Source: Microbacterium sp. STN6 (GTDB lineage: Bacteria; Actinomycetota; Actinomycetes; Actinomycetales; Microbacteriaceae). From it: DNA of 64,000 nucleotides. This document shows, piece by piece, positions 1 through 7,825 of the stretch. Where the stretch lies: assembly GCF_026410545.1 (NCBI RefSeq), contig NZ_JAPMIT010000001.1, forward strand, positions 186,001-250,000, read 5' to 3'. Positions within the stretch are counted from its first letter, which is position 1; each line of letters starts with the position of its first letter. Below the pieces are notes generated by a model. That model searched no databases and was not told the origin of the DNA. It saw nothing but the letters and a program-made list of their open reading frames with translations. Both the position numbers and the translations under genes were made by a program.

Positions 1-737
1 GGCGCCGCGCCGAGGCCGAGGGCCGCACCCGCGTTGTCGCCCGCGCCCGGGCCCACGACGATGCCATCCGGCGTCACGCCCGCACGCTCGCCGGGGCCGA
101 GCACGCGCGGCAGGATCGCGTCGTGGCCGAGCGCGCGAACGAACAGCTCGCGGTCGTAACCGTCGTCTGCGGGGTTCCAATATGAGGTGCCGCTCGCATC
201 CGACCGATCGGTCACCAGCTCGCCGAGCTGCGGGCCGAGCGGACTCTCGCCCTCGGGCCCGAACCCGCGCAGCCGCCACGTCAGCCAGTCGTGCGGCAGC
301 GCGACGGCCGCGACCCGCGCCGCGTTCTCCGGCTCCGCGTCGCGCAGCCAGCGCAGTTTGGTGGCGGTGAAGGATGCCACGGGCACCGTGCCCGTGCGCC
401 TCGCGTACTCGTCGCGGCCCACCTCGTCGATCAGGTCGCTCGCGGCCTGGGCGCTGCGCGTGTCGTTCCACAGCAGGGCGTCGCGAATCACCCGCCCGTC
501 CGAATCCAGCACCACCATGCCGTGCTGCTGCCCCGCGACCGAGATCGCCTCGACGCCGTCGAGCCCACCGGCATCCGCTATGGCCGTCAGCAGAGCGCCC
601 CACCACGCGTCGGGGTCGACCGACGTGCCATCGGGGTGGGATGCGCGGCCCTCGCGCACGAGTGCGCCGGTGGCCGCGTCACGAATGACGACCTTGCAGC
701 TCTGGGTCGACGAGTCGACCCCAGCGACGAATGCCAT
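1..737 (-). CDS. xylB: Xylulokinase, 3' end cut by window edge
   Basis: Phosphorylates D-xylulose with ATP, the second step of xylose isomerase-pathway catabolism in the cytoplasm. The frame opens with ATG at 737 ([18 protein letters not shown]) and stays open to base 1, giving about 245 of the usual 460-500 residues. FGGY kinase signatures are visible: the N-terminal phosphate loop [25 protein letters not shown] and LPHDWLTW. It is the last visible gene of the minus-strand GH10-xylA-xylB order, 32 bp after the xylA stop, so probably co-transcribed. Xylulokinase rather than another FGGY kinase is inferred from the motifs together with adjacent xylA. Confidence 0.93.
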   Translation of the reverse strand, partial: MAFVAGVDSSTQSCKVVIRDAATGALVREGRASHPDGTSVDPDAWWGALLTAIADAGGLDGVEAISVAGQQHGMVVLDSDGRVIRDALLWNDTRSAQAASDLIDEVGRDEYARRTGTVPVASFTATKLRWLRDAEPENAARVAAVALPHDWLTWRLRGFGPEGESPLGPQLGELVTDRSDASGTSYWNPADDGYDRELFVRALGHDAILPRVLGPGERAGVTPDGIVVGPGAGDNAGAALGLGAA

Positions 738-769
738 GGTGGCTCCTGAGTTGTGCGCGGCGTGGACGG

Positions 770-1963
770 TCAGCCGCGGGCGCCGAGCAGGTGCTCGAGG
801 GCCAGCTGCTGCAGGCGCACGAAGCCGAAGCCCTTGCCGCCGAAGTACGCCTCGGTGTCGAACTCTTCGAAAGCCGAACGGTCGGCGATGAGGTCGTCGT
901 ACGACTCGCCTTCGCCGAGCGTCGGCACCGACAGCTGCGCGACGCGCGAGGCCTCGAGCGCCTCCTGCACCTCCGGGTCGGCACGGAACGCGGCCGCCCG
1001 CTCCTTCAGCAGCAGGTAGGTGCGCATGTTGGCCGCGGCCGAGTCCCAGACCCCCGTGATGTCTTCGGTGCGCGACGGCTTGTAGTCGAAGTGGCGCGGG
1101 CCGTCGTACGAGGGGCCGCCGTTCGCCCCGCCGTTCTCGAGCAGGTCGACGAGCGCGAACGCGTTCTGCAGGTCGCCGTGCCCGAACACGAGGTCCTGGT
1201 CGTACTTGATGCCGCGCTGGCCATTGAGGTCGATGTGGAACAGCTTGCCCTGGTACAGCGCCTGCGCGATGCCGGCGGCGAAGTTCAGGCCGGCCATCTG
1301 CTCGTGACCCACCTCGGGGTTCACGCCGACGAGCTCGGGGCGCTCCAGCGTCTCGATGAACGCGAGCGCGTGACCGAGCGTGGGCAGCAGGATGTCGCCG
1401 CGGGGCTCGTTCGGCTTCGGCTCGATCGCGAAGCGGATGTCGTAGCCCTTATCCGTCACATAGTCACCGAGCAGGTTGACGGCCTCGCGGTAGCGCTCGA
1501 GCGCGGCACGGATGTCCTTGGCCGAGTCGTACTCTGCGCCCTCGCGCCCGCCCCACATGACGAGCGTCTTGGCGCCAAGCTCGACGCCGAGCTCGATCTG
1601 GCGAATGACCTTGCGCAGCGCGAAGCGGCGCACGTCGCGGTCGTTCGAGGTGAAGCCGCCGTCCTTGAAGACCGGCGCGCTGAACAGGTTGGTGGTGACC
1701 ATCGGAATGATGATGCCGGTGTCGGCCAGCGCCTGCTTGAGACGGTCGATCTGCTTCTGCCGCTCGGCGTCGGTCGAGCCGAACGCGAACAGGTCGTCGT
1801 CGTGGAACGTCAGGCCGTATGCGCCGAGCTCCGCGAGCTTGTGCACCGCCTCGACCACGTCGAGCTGCGGACGGGTGGGCCCGCCGAACGGGTCGGTGCC
1901 GTTGTATCCGATGGTCCAGAGGCCGAAGGAGAACTTGTCGGCCTTGGTGGGGGTGGGGGTCAT
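770..1963 (-). CDS. xylA: Xylose isomerase
   Basis: Interconverts D-xylose and D-xylulose in the cytoplasm using two divalent metal ions. The 397-residue product has the length of the short actinobacterial class of xylose isomerases. Family signatures visible: TFHDDDLF with the catalytic His, [34 protein letters not shown] and HFDYKPSR, which carry metal ligands. The ATG overlaps the stop of the upstream GH10 gene (TCAT at 1960-1963 on the plus strand), implying translational coupling. It supplies xylulose to the following xylB. The upstream operator-like palindrome at 3264-3277 probably controls the whole operon. Confidence 0.97.
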   Translation of the reverse strand: MTPTPTKADKFSFGLWTIGYNGTDPFGGPTRPQLDVVEAVHKLAELGAYGLTFHDDDLFAFGSTDAERQKQIDRLKQALADTGIIIPMVTTNLFSAPVFKDGGFTSNDRDVRRFALRKVIRQIELGVELGAKTLVMWGGREGAEYDSAKDIRAALERYREAVNLLGDYVTDKGYDIRFAIEPKPNEPRGDILLPTLGHALAFIETLERPELVGVNPEVGHEQMAGLNFAAGIAQALYQGKLFHIDLNGQRGIKYDQDLVFGHGDLQNAFALVDLLENGGANGGPSYDGPRHFDYKPSRTEDITGVWDSAAANMRTYLLLKERAAAFRADPEVQEALEASRVAQLSVPTLGEGESYDDLIADRSAFEEFDTEAYFGGKGFGFVRLQQLALEHLLGARG

Positions 1964-3228
1964 GTGATCAGCCCTTCAGCGTCTCGTTTGGATGGATGAG
2001 GTGTGTGTTGCGTGTCGGAACGAAGAGAAAAGTGAGCGGATGCTGCCCCAGCGCGCAACTCATAGTCGCCCTCGAAGCCGGTCACCGTGACGCGCCCGTG
2101 CGCATCCGTGACGACGGTCGTCGGCGCAAGCCACCACTCGTCCTTCACCAGCCTACGCAGCGCTTCGTAGGACGGCTTGGGCGTTCCGTCGGAGCGCACG
2201 AGGCCGATCGGCGCGCCGAGCCAGGCGCCCGCGTCGGTGATGCCCCAATACGTGATGGCCTCGACGGCGGGGTGCGAGACGAGCGAGCGGTAGTGCCGCT
2301 CGAGCTCATCGGCCTGCCTGGCCTCGCCCTCGGGCGTGGATGGCCACTCGGTGACCTGGTAGTCGTTGAGGTCGACGATGTCGCGCGGCATCACGTCGCC
2401 CGAGACGAGCGAGGTCTCGGTCAGGTGCAGCGGCAGACCGTAGCGGGCGAACCGGTCCACCATGGCGAGCATCTTCTCTTCGCCCCAGTAGCCCTGATGC
2501 ATGTGCGTCTGCAGGCCGAGCGCATCGATGCGGATGCCGGCCTCGAGCACGCCCTCGATGAGGCACTCGTACGCGCTCGAGAGGTCGAAGTCGTTCAGCA
2601 GCAGCGTGGCGCGCGGGTTTGCGGCGCGAGCCTCCTCGAAGGCGAGGCGGATCATGGGGATGCGCCCCTTCGCCCGGGCGAGCGGCGTGATGCCGTTGTC
2701 GCCGTTCGCGAACACCGGCATAATGACGACCTCGTTGATGGCATCCCACGTGTCGATGAGAGAGGCGAAGTCGGCCACGTCACGGCGGATGCGCTCGCGC
2801 TGCAGGCGCTCGACCTCGTCGAGCGGCAGGCCGAGAAGCCAGTCGGGCTGCACCGTGTGCCACACGAGCGGGTGGCCCTTCAGGGCGACGCCGCGATCGC
2901 GGAAGAAGCGGGCCGTCTGCTGCAGCCGCGCGGTGTCGGGCCTGCCGCGCTCTGGCTCGAAGCGGCCCCAGTAGAAGGGCAGGGTGGCGGTGTTGAAGAC
3001 ATCGACGAACAGGTCGGCGAGCTGCTCGGTGCCGATCTCGTCCGGCTCACCGTTTGCGAGCGGGATGAAGTCGAAGCCGATGTTGCCGAAGCAGAAGGCG
3101 TGGCGTGTCTGGGCCACGACGAGTTCGGCGCCCGGCAGCGGGCGACCGGCGGCATCCGTGACCGTCAGCGTGCTCTCGTGCAGGCGGTGAGCGGGCGCCC
3201 GGAGAGAGGAGACGGAGGCAGCGTGCAT
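1960..3228 (-). CDS. GH10 endo-1,4-beta-xylanase, probably intracellular
   Basis: Retaining GH10 glycosidase that would cleave xylan or xylo-oligosaccharides. The 422-residue product has the acid/base Glu in DAINE (E166) and the nucleophile in LTETS (E271), plus the GH10 features KGHPLVWH and YWGITD. A short beta-rich stretch precedes the barrel (residues 17-42) and another follows (about 370-410). There is no signal peptide or lipobox, so it probably acts inside the cell on imported oligosaccharides, matching its place directly before xylA-xylB. First gene of the operon; start ATG at 3228. Confidence 0.9.
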   Translation of the reverse strand: MHAASVSSLRAPAHRLHESTLTVTDAAGRPLPGAELVVAQTRHAFCFGNIGFDFIPLANGEPDEIGTEQLADLFVDVFNTATLPFYWGRFEPERGRPDTARLQQTARFFRDRGVALKGHPLVWHTVQPDWLLGLPLDEVERLQRERIRRDVADFASLIDTWDAINEVVIMPVFANGDNGITPLARAKGRIPMIRLAFEEARAANPRATLLLNDFDLSSAYECLIEGVLEAGIRIDALGLQTHMHQGYWGEEKMLAMVDRFARYGLPLHLTETSLVSGDVMPRDIVDLNDYQVTEWPSTPEGEARQADELERHYRSLVSHPAVEAITYWGITDAGAWLGAPIGLVRSDGTPKPSYEALRRLVKDEWWLAPTTVVTDAHGRVTVTGFEGDYELRAGAASAHFSLRSDTQHTPHPSKRDAEGLIT

Positions 3229-3263
3229 CGGTGCAGTTCGCTTTCGAATGATGCGAGAAATGT

Positions 3264-3277
3264 TGTTTGACCAAACA
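3264..3277. promoter_or_regulatory. Operator-like palindrome upstream of the GH10-xylA-xylB operon
   Basis: TGTTTGACCAAACA has perfect 6-bp arms around a 2-bp centre. It lies 36 bp upstream of the xylanase start, in the 88-bp gap before the LacI gene. TTTG...CAAA symmetry resembles known XylR-type xylose operators, so one of the two ROK proteins encoded nearby (13453 or 22213) is the likely binder; this assignment is inference. Confidence 0.6.
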
Positions 3278-3316
3278 TATCAGGATGCGCGACGGGCGCA
3301 AGCGCCCCTCGCGGCC

Positions 3317-4348
3317 TCAGGCCGCAGGGGCAGCGGCGGTGCTCGCCCGCACCACGAGCTTCGCGGGCAGCTGCACGTGGTTCGGCACATCGTGACCGTC
3401 GAGCAGTTGCACCAGCATCTGCAGCGCCTGGGCCCCGAGGTCGTGCAGCGGCTGCGCCATGGTGGTCAACGGCGGCGTCGCGCTCGCCGCTTCGGGAATG
3501 TCGTCGAAGCCGATGACAGAGAGGTCCTCGGGCACGCGCAGCCCGAGCTCGGCGGCGACCTTCAGCACGCCGAGCGCCGACATGTCGTTCGCGGCGAAGA
3601 CGGCGGTCGGCCGGTCGGCCCTAGTGAGCAACTCGCGCGCCGCATCAGAGGTGAGCGCGGCCTTGTAGCCGCCGTCGCGTACGAGCTCGGGGTCGAAGGC
3701 GATGCCGGCCTCGGCAAGAGACTGGCGGTACCCCTCCTCGCGCAATTGTGCGGATGCGAGGTCGCCACGGCCGCGGATATGAGCGATGCGACGATGGCCG
3801 AGCTCGATGAGATGCCGCGTCGCCGATCGTGCGCCGCCCACGCTGTCGGAGTCGATCGTCGACGGTCCGCCCGGGCCGGTGTGCGGGTCGATCGCCACGA
3901 CGGGAATGGAGGTCGTGGGCATGAGCACCGTGGGCGTCACGATGATGGCGCCGTCGATGAGGGTGCCGGCCAGGCGCGAGAGGGATCGGCGCTCCCAGCC
4001 CGTCGGGCTGCCATCCGTCACCAGCCCCGAATACGCGAGAACCTCGTATCCCGTGCCCGCGGCGGCGGCCGAGACGCCCTTGAGCAGTTCGACCGAGAAC
4101 GACTCGAACTCGGCCACGAGAATGCCGATGACATTCGTCTGCCTGCGACGCAAACTGCTCGCCACCAGCGACGTCTCATAGCCGAGCTCCTCGACCACTT
4201 CGAGCACGCGCTTGGAGGTCGCGGCGGCGACGCCGTAGCGGCCGTTCACCACCTTCGAGACCGTGGGAACTGAGACTCCCGCGGCTCGCGCGACGTCGGT
4301 GATCGTCACTCGCCCCAGCAGGGGAGAGGGCTCGACGTCGGTGCTCAT
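3317..4348 (-). CDS. LacI-family regulator of the xylo-oligosaccharide transporter
   Basis: Sugar-responsive transcription factor. The 343 residues start with MSTDVEPSPLLGRVTITDV, containing the LacI N-terminal HTH (ITDVARAAGVSVPTVSKVVNG, about residues 15-36) and then a periplasmic-binding-protein-like effector domain ending in FAANDMSALG...SVIGFDDIPEA. A longer frame runs to 4486 but would cross the promoter region; the ATG at 4348 gives the normal spacing to the HTH. It is transcribed away from the ABC transporter genes, the arrangement of BxlR in Streptomyces bxl loci, so it most likely represses that operon until xylobiose or a related sugar binds. Confidence 0.88.
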   Translation of the reverse strand: MSTDVEPSPLLGRVTITDVARAAGVSVPTVSKVVNGRYGVAAATSKRVLEVVEELGYETSLVASSLRRRQTNVIGILVAEFESFSVELLKGVSAAAAGTGYEVLAYSGLVTDGSPTGWERRSLSRLAGTLIDGAIIVTPTVLMPTTSIPVVAIDPHTGPGGPSTIDSDSVGGARSATRHLIELGHRRIAHIRGRGDLASAQLREEGYRQSLAEAGIAFDPELVRDGGYKAALTSDAARELLTRADRPTAVFAANDMSALGVLKVAAELGLRVPEDLSVIGFDDIPEAASATPPLTTMAQPLHDLGAQALQMLVQLLDGHDVPNHVQLPAKLVVRASTAAAPAA

Positions 4349-4395
4349 AGTGCTTACAGTACAGCCAGCGCGGCCCGGATCGACGCGAAAAGGAG

Positions 4396-4457
4396 ACGTT
4401 TCGAAAACGTTATCGATATCGATTGACAAATCGCGGATGCCGGTGCGATGCTCTATT
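4396..4457 (+). promoter_or_regulatory. Divergent promoter/operator region between LacI gene and ABC transporter
   Basis: A consensus -35 box TTGACA lies at 4423-4428, with a weak -10 candidate near 4447-4457. Directly upstream and overlapping are two dyads: atcgatatcgat (4412-4423, perfect) and acgtttcgaaaacgt (4396-4410, near-perfect). These are probable binding sites for the LacI protein encoded at 3317-4348. Confidence 0.6.
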
Positions 4458-4508
4458 CGCGGCAGAGGCGCTGCCGGTGTCACCAATCACTACCAAGGAG
4501 TTTCCACA

Positions 4509-5813
4509 ATGAAGAGGAAAATTCGAGTCGCGGGCATTATCGCGCTCGCCGCGAGCACCGCGATGCTCGCCTCTGCCTGCACGAGCGGAGGCGACAACGG
4601 CGGGTCGGCAGACAGTGGCAAGAAGGTCACGATGAGCTTCTGGCACAACTCGACCACCGGGCCAGGCAAGGCATTCTGGGCGAAGACGGTCAAAGACTTC
4701 GAGGCCTCGCACAAGAACGTCACCATCAAGATCCAGACCATTCAGAACGAAGACCTCGACGGCAAGCTGCAGACCGCGATGAACTCGGGCAACGCTCCCG
4801 ACATCTTCCTGCAGCGTGGTGGCGGCAAGATGGCCGCAATGGTCGACGCGGGCCAGGTGCTCGACATCACCGACCACATCAGTGCCGATACGAAGGCCGC
4901 CGTCGGCGACGGGGCGTTCAAGGGTGAGTCGTACAAGGGCAAGATCTACGCGATGCCCGTCGACGTGCTGCCCGAGGGCATCTACTACAGCCAGGACCTC
5001 TTCAAGGCGGCCGGCATCGACACGCCACCCGCCTCGATGGACGAGCTGAACTCGGCAGTGTCGAAGCTCAAGTCGAGCGGCGTCGCACCCATCGCCGTGG
5101 GCGCGAAGGATGCCTGGCCTGCCGCGCACTGGTACTACAACTTCGCGCTGCGCGAGTGCAGCGAGCAGACGCTGTCGAAGACGGCGGAGACGCTGAAGTT
5201 CGACGACCCGTGCTGGATCAAGGCGGGCAAGGATCTGGAGGCGTTCAAGCAGACAAACCCGTTCAACGACGGCTTCCTCACGACTGCCGCCCAGCAGGGC
5301 GCGGGCAGCTCCGCTGGCCTCGTGGCCAACCACAAGGCCGCCATGGAGCTCATGGGCGCATGGGACCCGGGAGTGATCGCGTCGCTGACGCCGGACAAGA
5401 AGCCGCTTCCCGACCTCGGCTGGTTCCCGTTCCCGGCCATCTCGGGCGGTGAGGGCGCCCCCGGCTCCATGATGGGCGGCATCGACGGGTACTCGTGTTC
5501 CGCTAAGGCGCCGGTGAAGGAATGCACCGAGTTCCTGAACTACATCACGAAGAAGGACGTGCAGGAGGCCTACTACAAGGCGTTCAACGCGATCCCCGTG
5601 AACAAGGACGCGCAGGGCGTCATCACGGAGCCGTACCTCAAGTCGGTCCTCGAGGCCTTCAACAAGGCGCCCTTCGTGTCGCAGTACCTTGACACCCTCT
5701 ACGGGCAGAACGTCGGCAACGCGCTCAACACTGCCGTCGTCGACCTGCTGGCCGGCAAGGGCTCCCCCGAGGGAATCATCAAGGCGGTCGACGAGGCCGC
5801 GGCCAAGGGATAG
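4509..5813 (+). CDS. ABC transporter sugar-binding lipoprotein (bxlE-like)
   Basis: Extracellular solute-binding protein, family 1, that captures an oligosaccharide for import. The 434-residue product starts MKRKIRVAGIIALAAS and has a lipoprotein signal peptide with lipobox ASAC (Cys about residue 21), followed by a Gly/Ser linker. The start is fixed by AAGGAG at 4495-4500, eight bases before the ATG. Both permeases and a GH3 glycosidase follow; no ATPase gene is nearby, so a shared MsiK-type ATPase elsewhere probably energises uptake. The substrate, xylobiose or short xylo-oligosaccharides, is inferred from gene order. Confidence 0.9.
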   Translation: MKRKIRVAGIIALAASTAMLASACTSGGDNGGSADSGKKVTMSFWHNSTTGPGKAFWAKTVKDFEASHKNVTIKIQTIQNEDLDGKLQTAMNSGNAPDIFLQRGGGKMAAMVDAGQVLDITDHISADTKAAVGDGAFKGESYKGKIYAMPVDVLPEGIYYSQDLFKAAGIDTPPASMDELNSAVSKLKSSGVAPIAVGAKDAWPAAHWYYNFALRECSEQTLSKTAETLKFDDPCWIKAGKDLEAFKQTNPFNDGFLTTAAQQGAGSSAGLVANHKAAMELMGAWDPGVIASLTPDKKPLPDLGWFPFPAISGGEGAPGSMMGGIDGYSCSAKAPVKECTEFLNYITKKDVQEAYYKAFNAIPVNKDAQGVITEPYLKSVLEAFNKAPFVSQYLDTLYGQNVGNALNTAVVDLLAGKGSPEGIIKAVDEAAAKG

Positions 5814-5822
5814 TCAGACAAT

Positions 5823-6848
5823 ATGAGCAGGCCCCAAGGCGCATCGTCGTTGACCGATCAGCAGCCGCCTCAGGGCACGCAGACGGCCGGGGGCGTCGCA
5901 CGCAGTGCGGCGTCCCCAGCCGAGCCGCGGCCGAGGCGACGAGCAACCGATTGGCGCAAGCGTCTCGAAATCACCGTCCTCTCCGGACCGGCGATCATCG
6001 TCTTCGTCGGGTTCGTCATCTTTCCGGTGGCGCTCGCCGCCTACTACGGCTTCTTCCGCTGGAAGGGCTTCGGGCCGCCGCTTGACTTCGTCGGCCTCGG
6101 CAACTATCTGGTCATCTTCAAGGACACCGCGTTCCACGAGGTGCTGATCCACAACGGCATCATCGTCGTACTCTCCCTGGTGATTCAGGGGCCCGTCGCG
6201 ATCGTCCTGGCGCTTCTGCTCAACCGAAAGATCCGCGGGCGGTCCATCATCCGCGTGCTGATCTTCGTACCGTACGTCATCTCCGAGGTCATCGTCGGTG
6301 TCGGCTGGAGCCTCATGCTGCAGACCTCCGGCGCGGTCAACGACCTGCTGCAGAGCATCGGGCTCGGCTTCCTCAAGGCCGACTGGCTCTCTGATCCGGG
6401 CATCGCCATCTGGTCGCTGATGATCATCATCTCGTGGAAGTACATCGGCTTCGCCGTCATCCTCTTCCTCGCAGGGTTGCAGAGCATCCCTGAAGAGCTC
6501 TTCGAGGCGGCGGCGATCGATGGGGCAAGCTATTGGCAGATCCAGCGGCGCATCACACTTCCGCTACTCGGCCCCACGATTCGCATCTGGGCGTTCCTGT
6601 CGATCATCGGCTCGCTGCAGCTGTTCGACCTCGTGTACATCATCTGGGGCCAGTACATCGCGTCGACGGCGGGCGTCTCGACCATGGCGACATACATGGT
6701 CGCCAACGGGCGCACCTCGGGCAACTACGGATACGGCAATGCCGTCGCCGTCGTCATGTTCCTGATCTCACTCGTTATCGCACTGGTCTACCAGCGCTTC
6801 GTGTTGCGCCGCGACATGGCGGGCGCAGTCACTGAGAGGCAGAAGTAA
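5823..6848 (+). CDS. ABC sugar permease, MalF type (bxlF-like)
   Basis: Inner-membrane subunit of the carbohydrate importer. 341 residues with a charged N-terminal tail of about 45 residues and then six predicted membrane helices. The EAA loop that contacts the ATPase is visible as EELFEAAAIDGASYWQIQRR. It starts 9 bp after the binding-protein stop and its stop overlaps the start of the next permease (TAATG), so the three are translated as a unit. Confidence 0.92.
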   Translation: MSRPQGASSLTDQQPPQGTQTAGGVARSAASPAEPRPRRRATDWRKRLEITVLSGPAIIVFVGFVIFPVALAAYYGFFRWKGFGPPLDFVGLGNYLVIFKDTAFHEVLIHNGIIVVLSLVIQGPVAIVLALLLNRKIRGRSIIRVLIFVPYVISEVIVGVGWSLMLQTSGAVNDLLQSIGLGFLKADWLSDPGIAIWSLMIIISWKYIGFAVILFLAGLQSIPEELFEAAAIDGASYWQIQRRITLPLLGPTIRIWAFLSIIGSLQLFDLVYIIWGQYIASTAGVSTMATYMVANGRTSGNYGYGNAVAVVMFLISLVIALVYQRFVLRRDMAGAVTERQK

Positions 6849-7738
6849 TGTCAGCCATCACACTGAACCGCGCGGCGGGCACTGAGAAGCCCCGCAAAGA
6901 GAAGAAGGGCGCGGCCGAGTCCAGCCACTGGGGCAGCCCGGTCACCTACTTCATCGCCCTCGTCTTCATCGCGGTGTGCCTCGCACCGGTGCTCTACATC
7001 GTCATCGGCGGATTCCGCAGCAACTCGCAGATCACGTCGTCGCCCGCCGGCTGGCCGAGCCCGTGGCAGTTCGACAACTACGCGAGCGTGCTCACAAGCT
7101 CGACGTTCTGGCTCGAGATCGGCAACTCCGCGATCGCGGGCCTGACCACCACCGTCGGGGTCGTCGTTCTCGGCGTCATGGTGAGCTTCGTGATCGCGCG
7201 GTACGAGTTCAAGGGGCGCGGCGCCATGTACTCGCTGTTCGCCGCGGGCCTCATGTTCCCCATGACGGTGGCGATCACGCCGCTGTACATCCTGGTCAAG
7301 GACATCGGCCTCATGAACAACCTGGCCGGCGTGATCCTGCCGCAGATCGCGTTCGCGCTGCCGACGACCGTGATCATTCTGGTGCCGTTCCTCAAGGCGA
7401 TCCCCGACGAGATCGAGGAGGCCGCGTCGATCGACGGGGCCAGCCGGCTCGGCTTCTTCTTCCGCATGGTTGTGCCGCTGTCGGTTCCCGGCGTCGTGAC
7501 GGTGGGCATTCTTGCGTTCATCGCCAGCTGGAACAGCTACCTGCTGCCCCTGTTCATTCTGAATGATCAGTCGACGTTCACCCTTCCGCTCGGCGTGCAG
7601 GCCTTCGCCTCGCAGTACTCGGTCGACACAGCCAAGGTGCTGGCATTCACTTCCCTGTCCATGATCCCGGCGCTCATCTTCTTCACCATCTTCGAGAGGC
7701 GCATTGTCGGCGGGCTCACCGGAGCGGTCAAGGGGTGA
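6848..7738 (+). CDS. ABC sugar permease, MalG type (bxlG-like)
   Basis: Second membrane subunit of the importer, 296 residues. The N-terminus carries a Lys/Glu-rich cytoplasmic stretch, then six predicted helices, with the EAA loop EIEEAASIDGASRLGFFFRM in the cytoplasmic loop between helices 4 and 5. Its start overlaps the stop of the MalF-type gene. It pairs with that protein to form the channel. Confidence 0.92.
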   Translation: MSAITLNRAAGTEKPRKEKKGAAESSHWGSPVTYFIALVFIAVCLAPVLYIVIGGFRSNSQITSSPAGWPSPWQFDNYASVLTSSTFWLEIGNSAIAGLTTTVGVVVLGVMVSFVIARYEFKGRGAMYSLFAAGLMFPMTVAITPLYILVKDIGLMNNLAGVILPQIAFALPTTVIILVPFLKAIPDEIEEAASIDGASRLGFFFRMVVPLSVPGVVTVGILAFIASWNSYLLPLFILNDQSTFTLPLGVQAFASQYSVDTAKVLAFTSLSMIPALIFFTIFERRIVGGLTGAVKG

Positions 7739-7747
7739 GCTGCGGCG

Positions 7748-7771
7748 CCCGATCGCGCCCATGCGGTCGGG
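7748..7771 (+). terminator. Stem-loop between permease and GH3 genes
   Basis: cccgatcgc (7748-7756) pairs with gcggtcggg (7763-7771) in a 9-bp stem including one G-U pair. There is no T-tract, so it may be an mRNA-stabilising or attenuating hairpin that sets the GH3 level below the transporter level. Confidence 0.4.
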
Positions 7772-7825
7772 GCCCGCAACACCCTGGCACTCCTCTGCCG
7801 TTCTGAAAACGAAAGTGATGATTCT

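Noticed and set aside
4263-4508. N-terminal extension of the first sugar-binding protein
   Set aside because: It would cover the promoter and operators and remove the signal peptide from the N-terminus; the ATG at 4509 has a good ribosome site.
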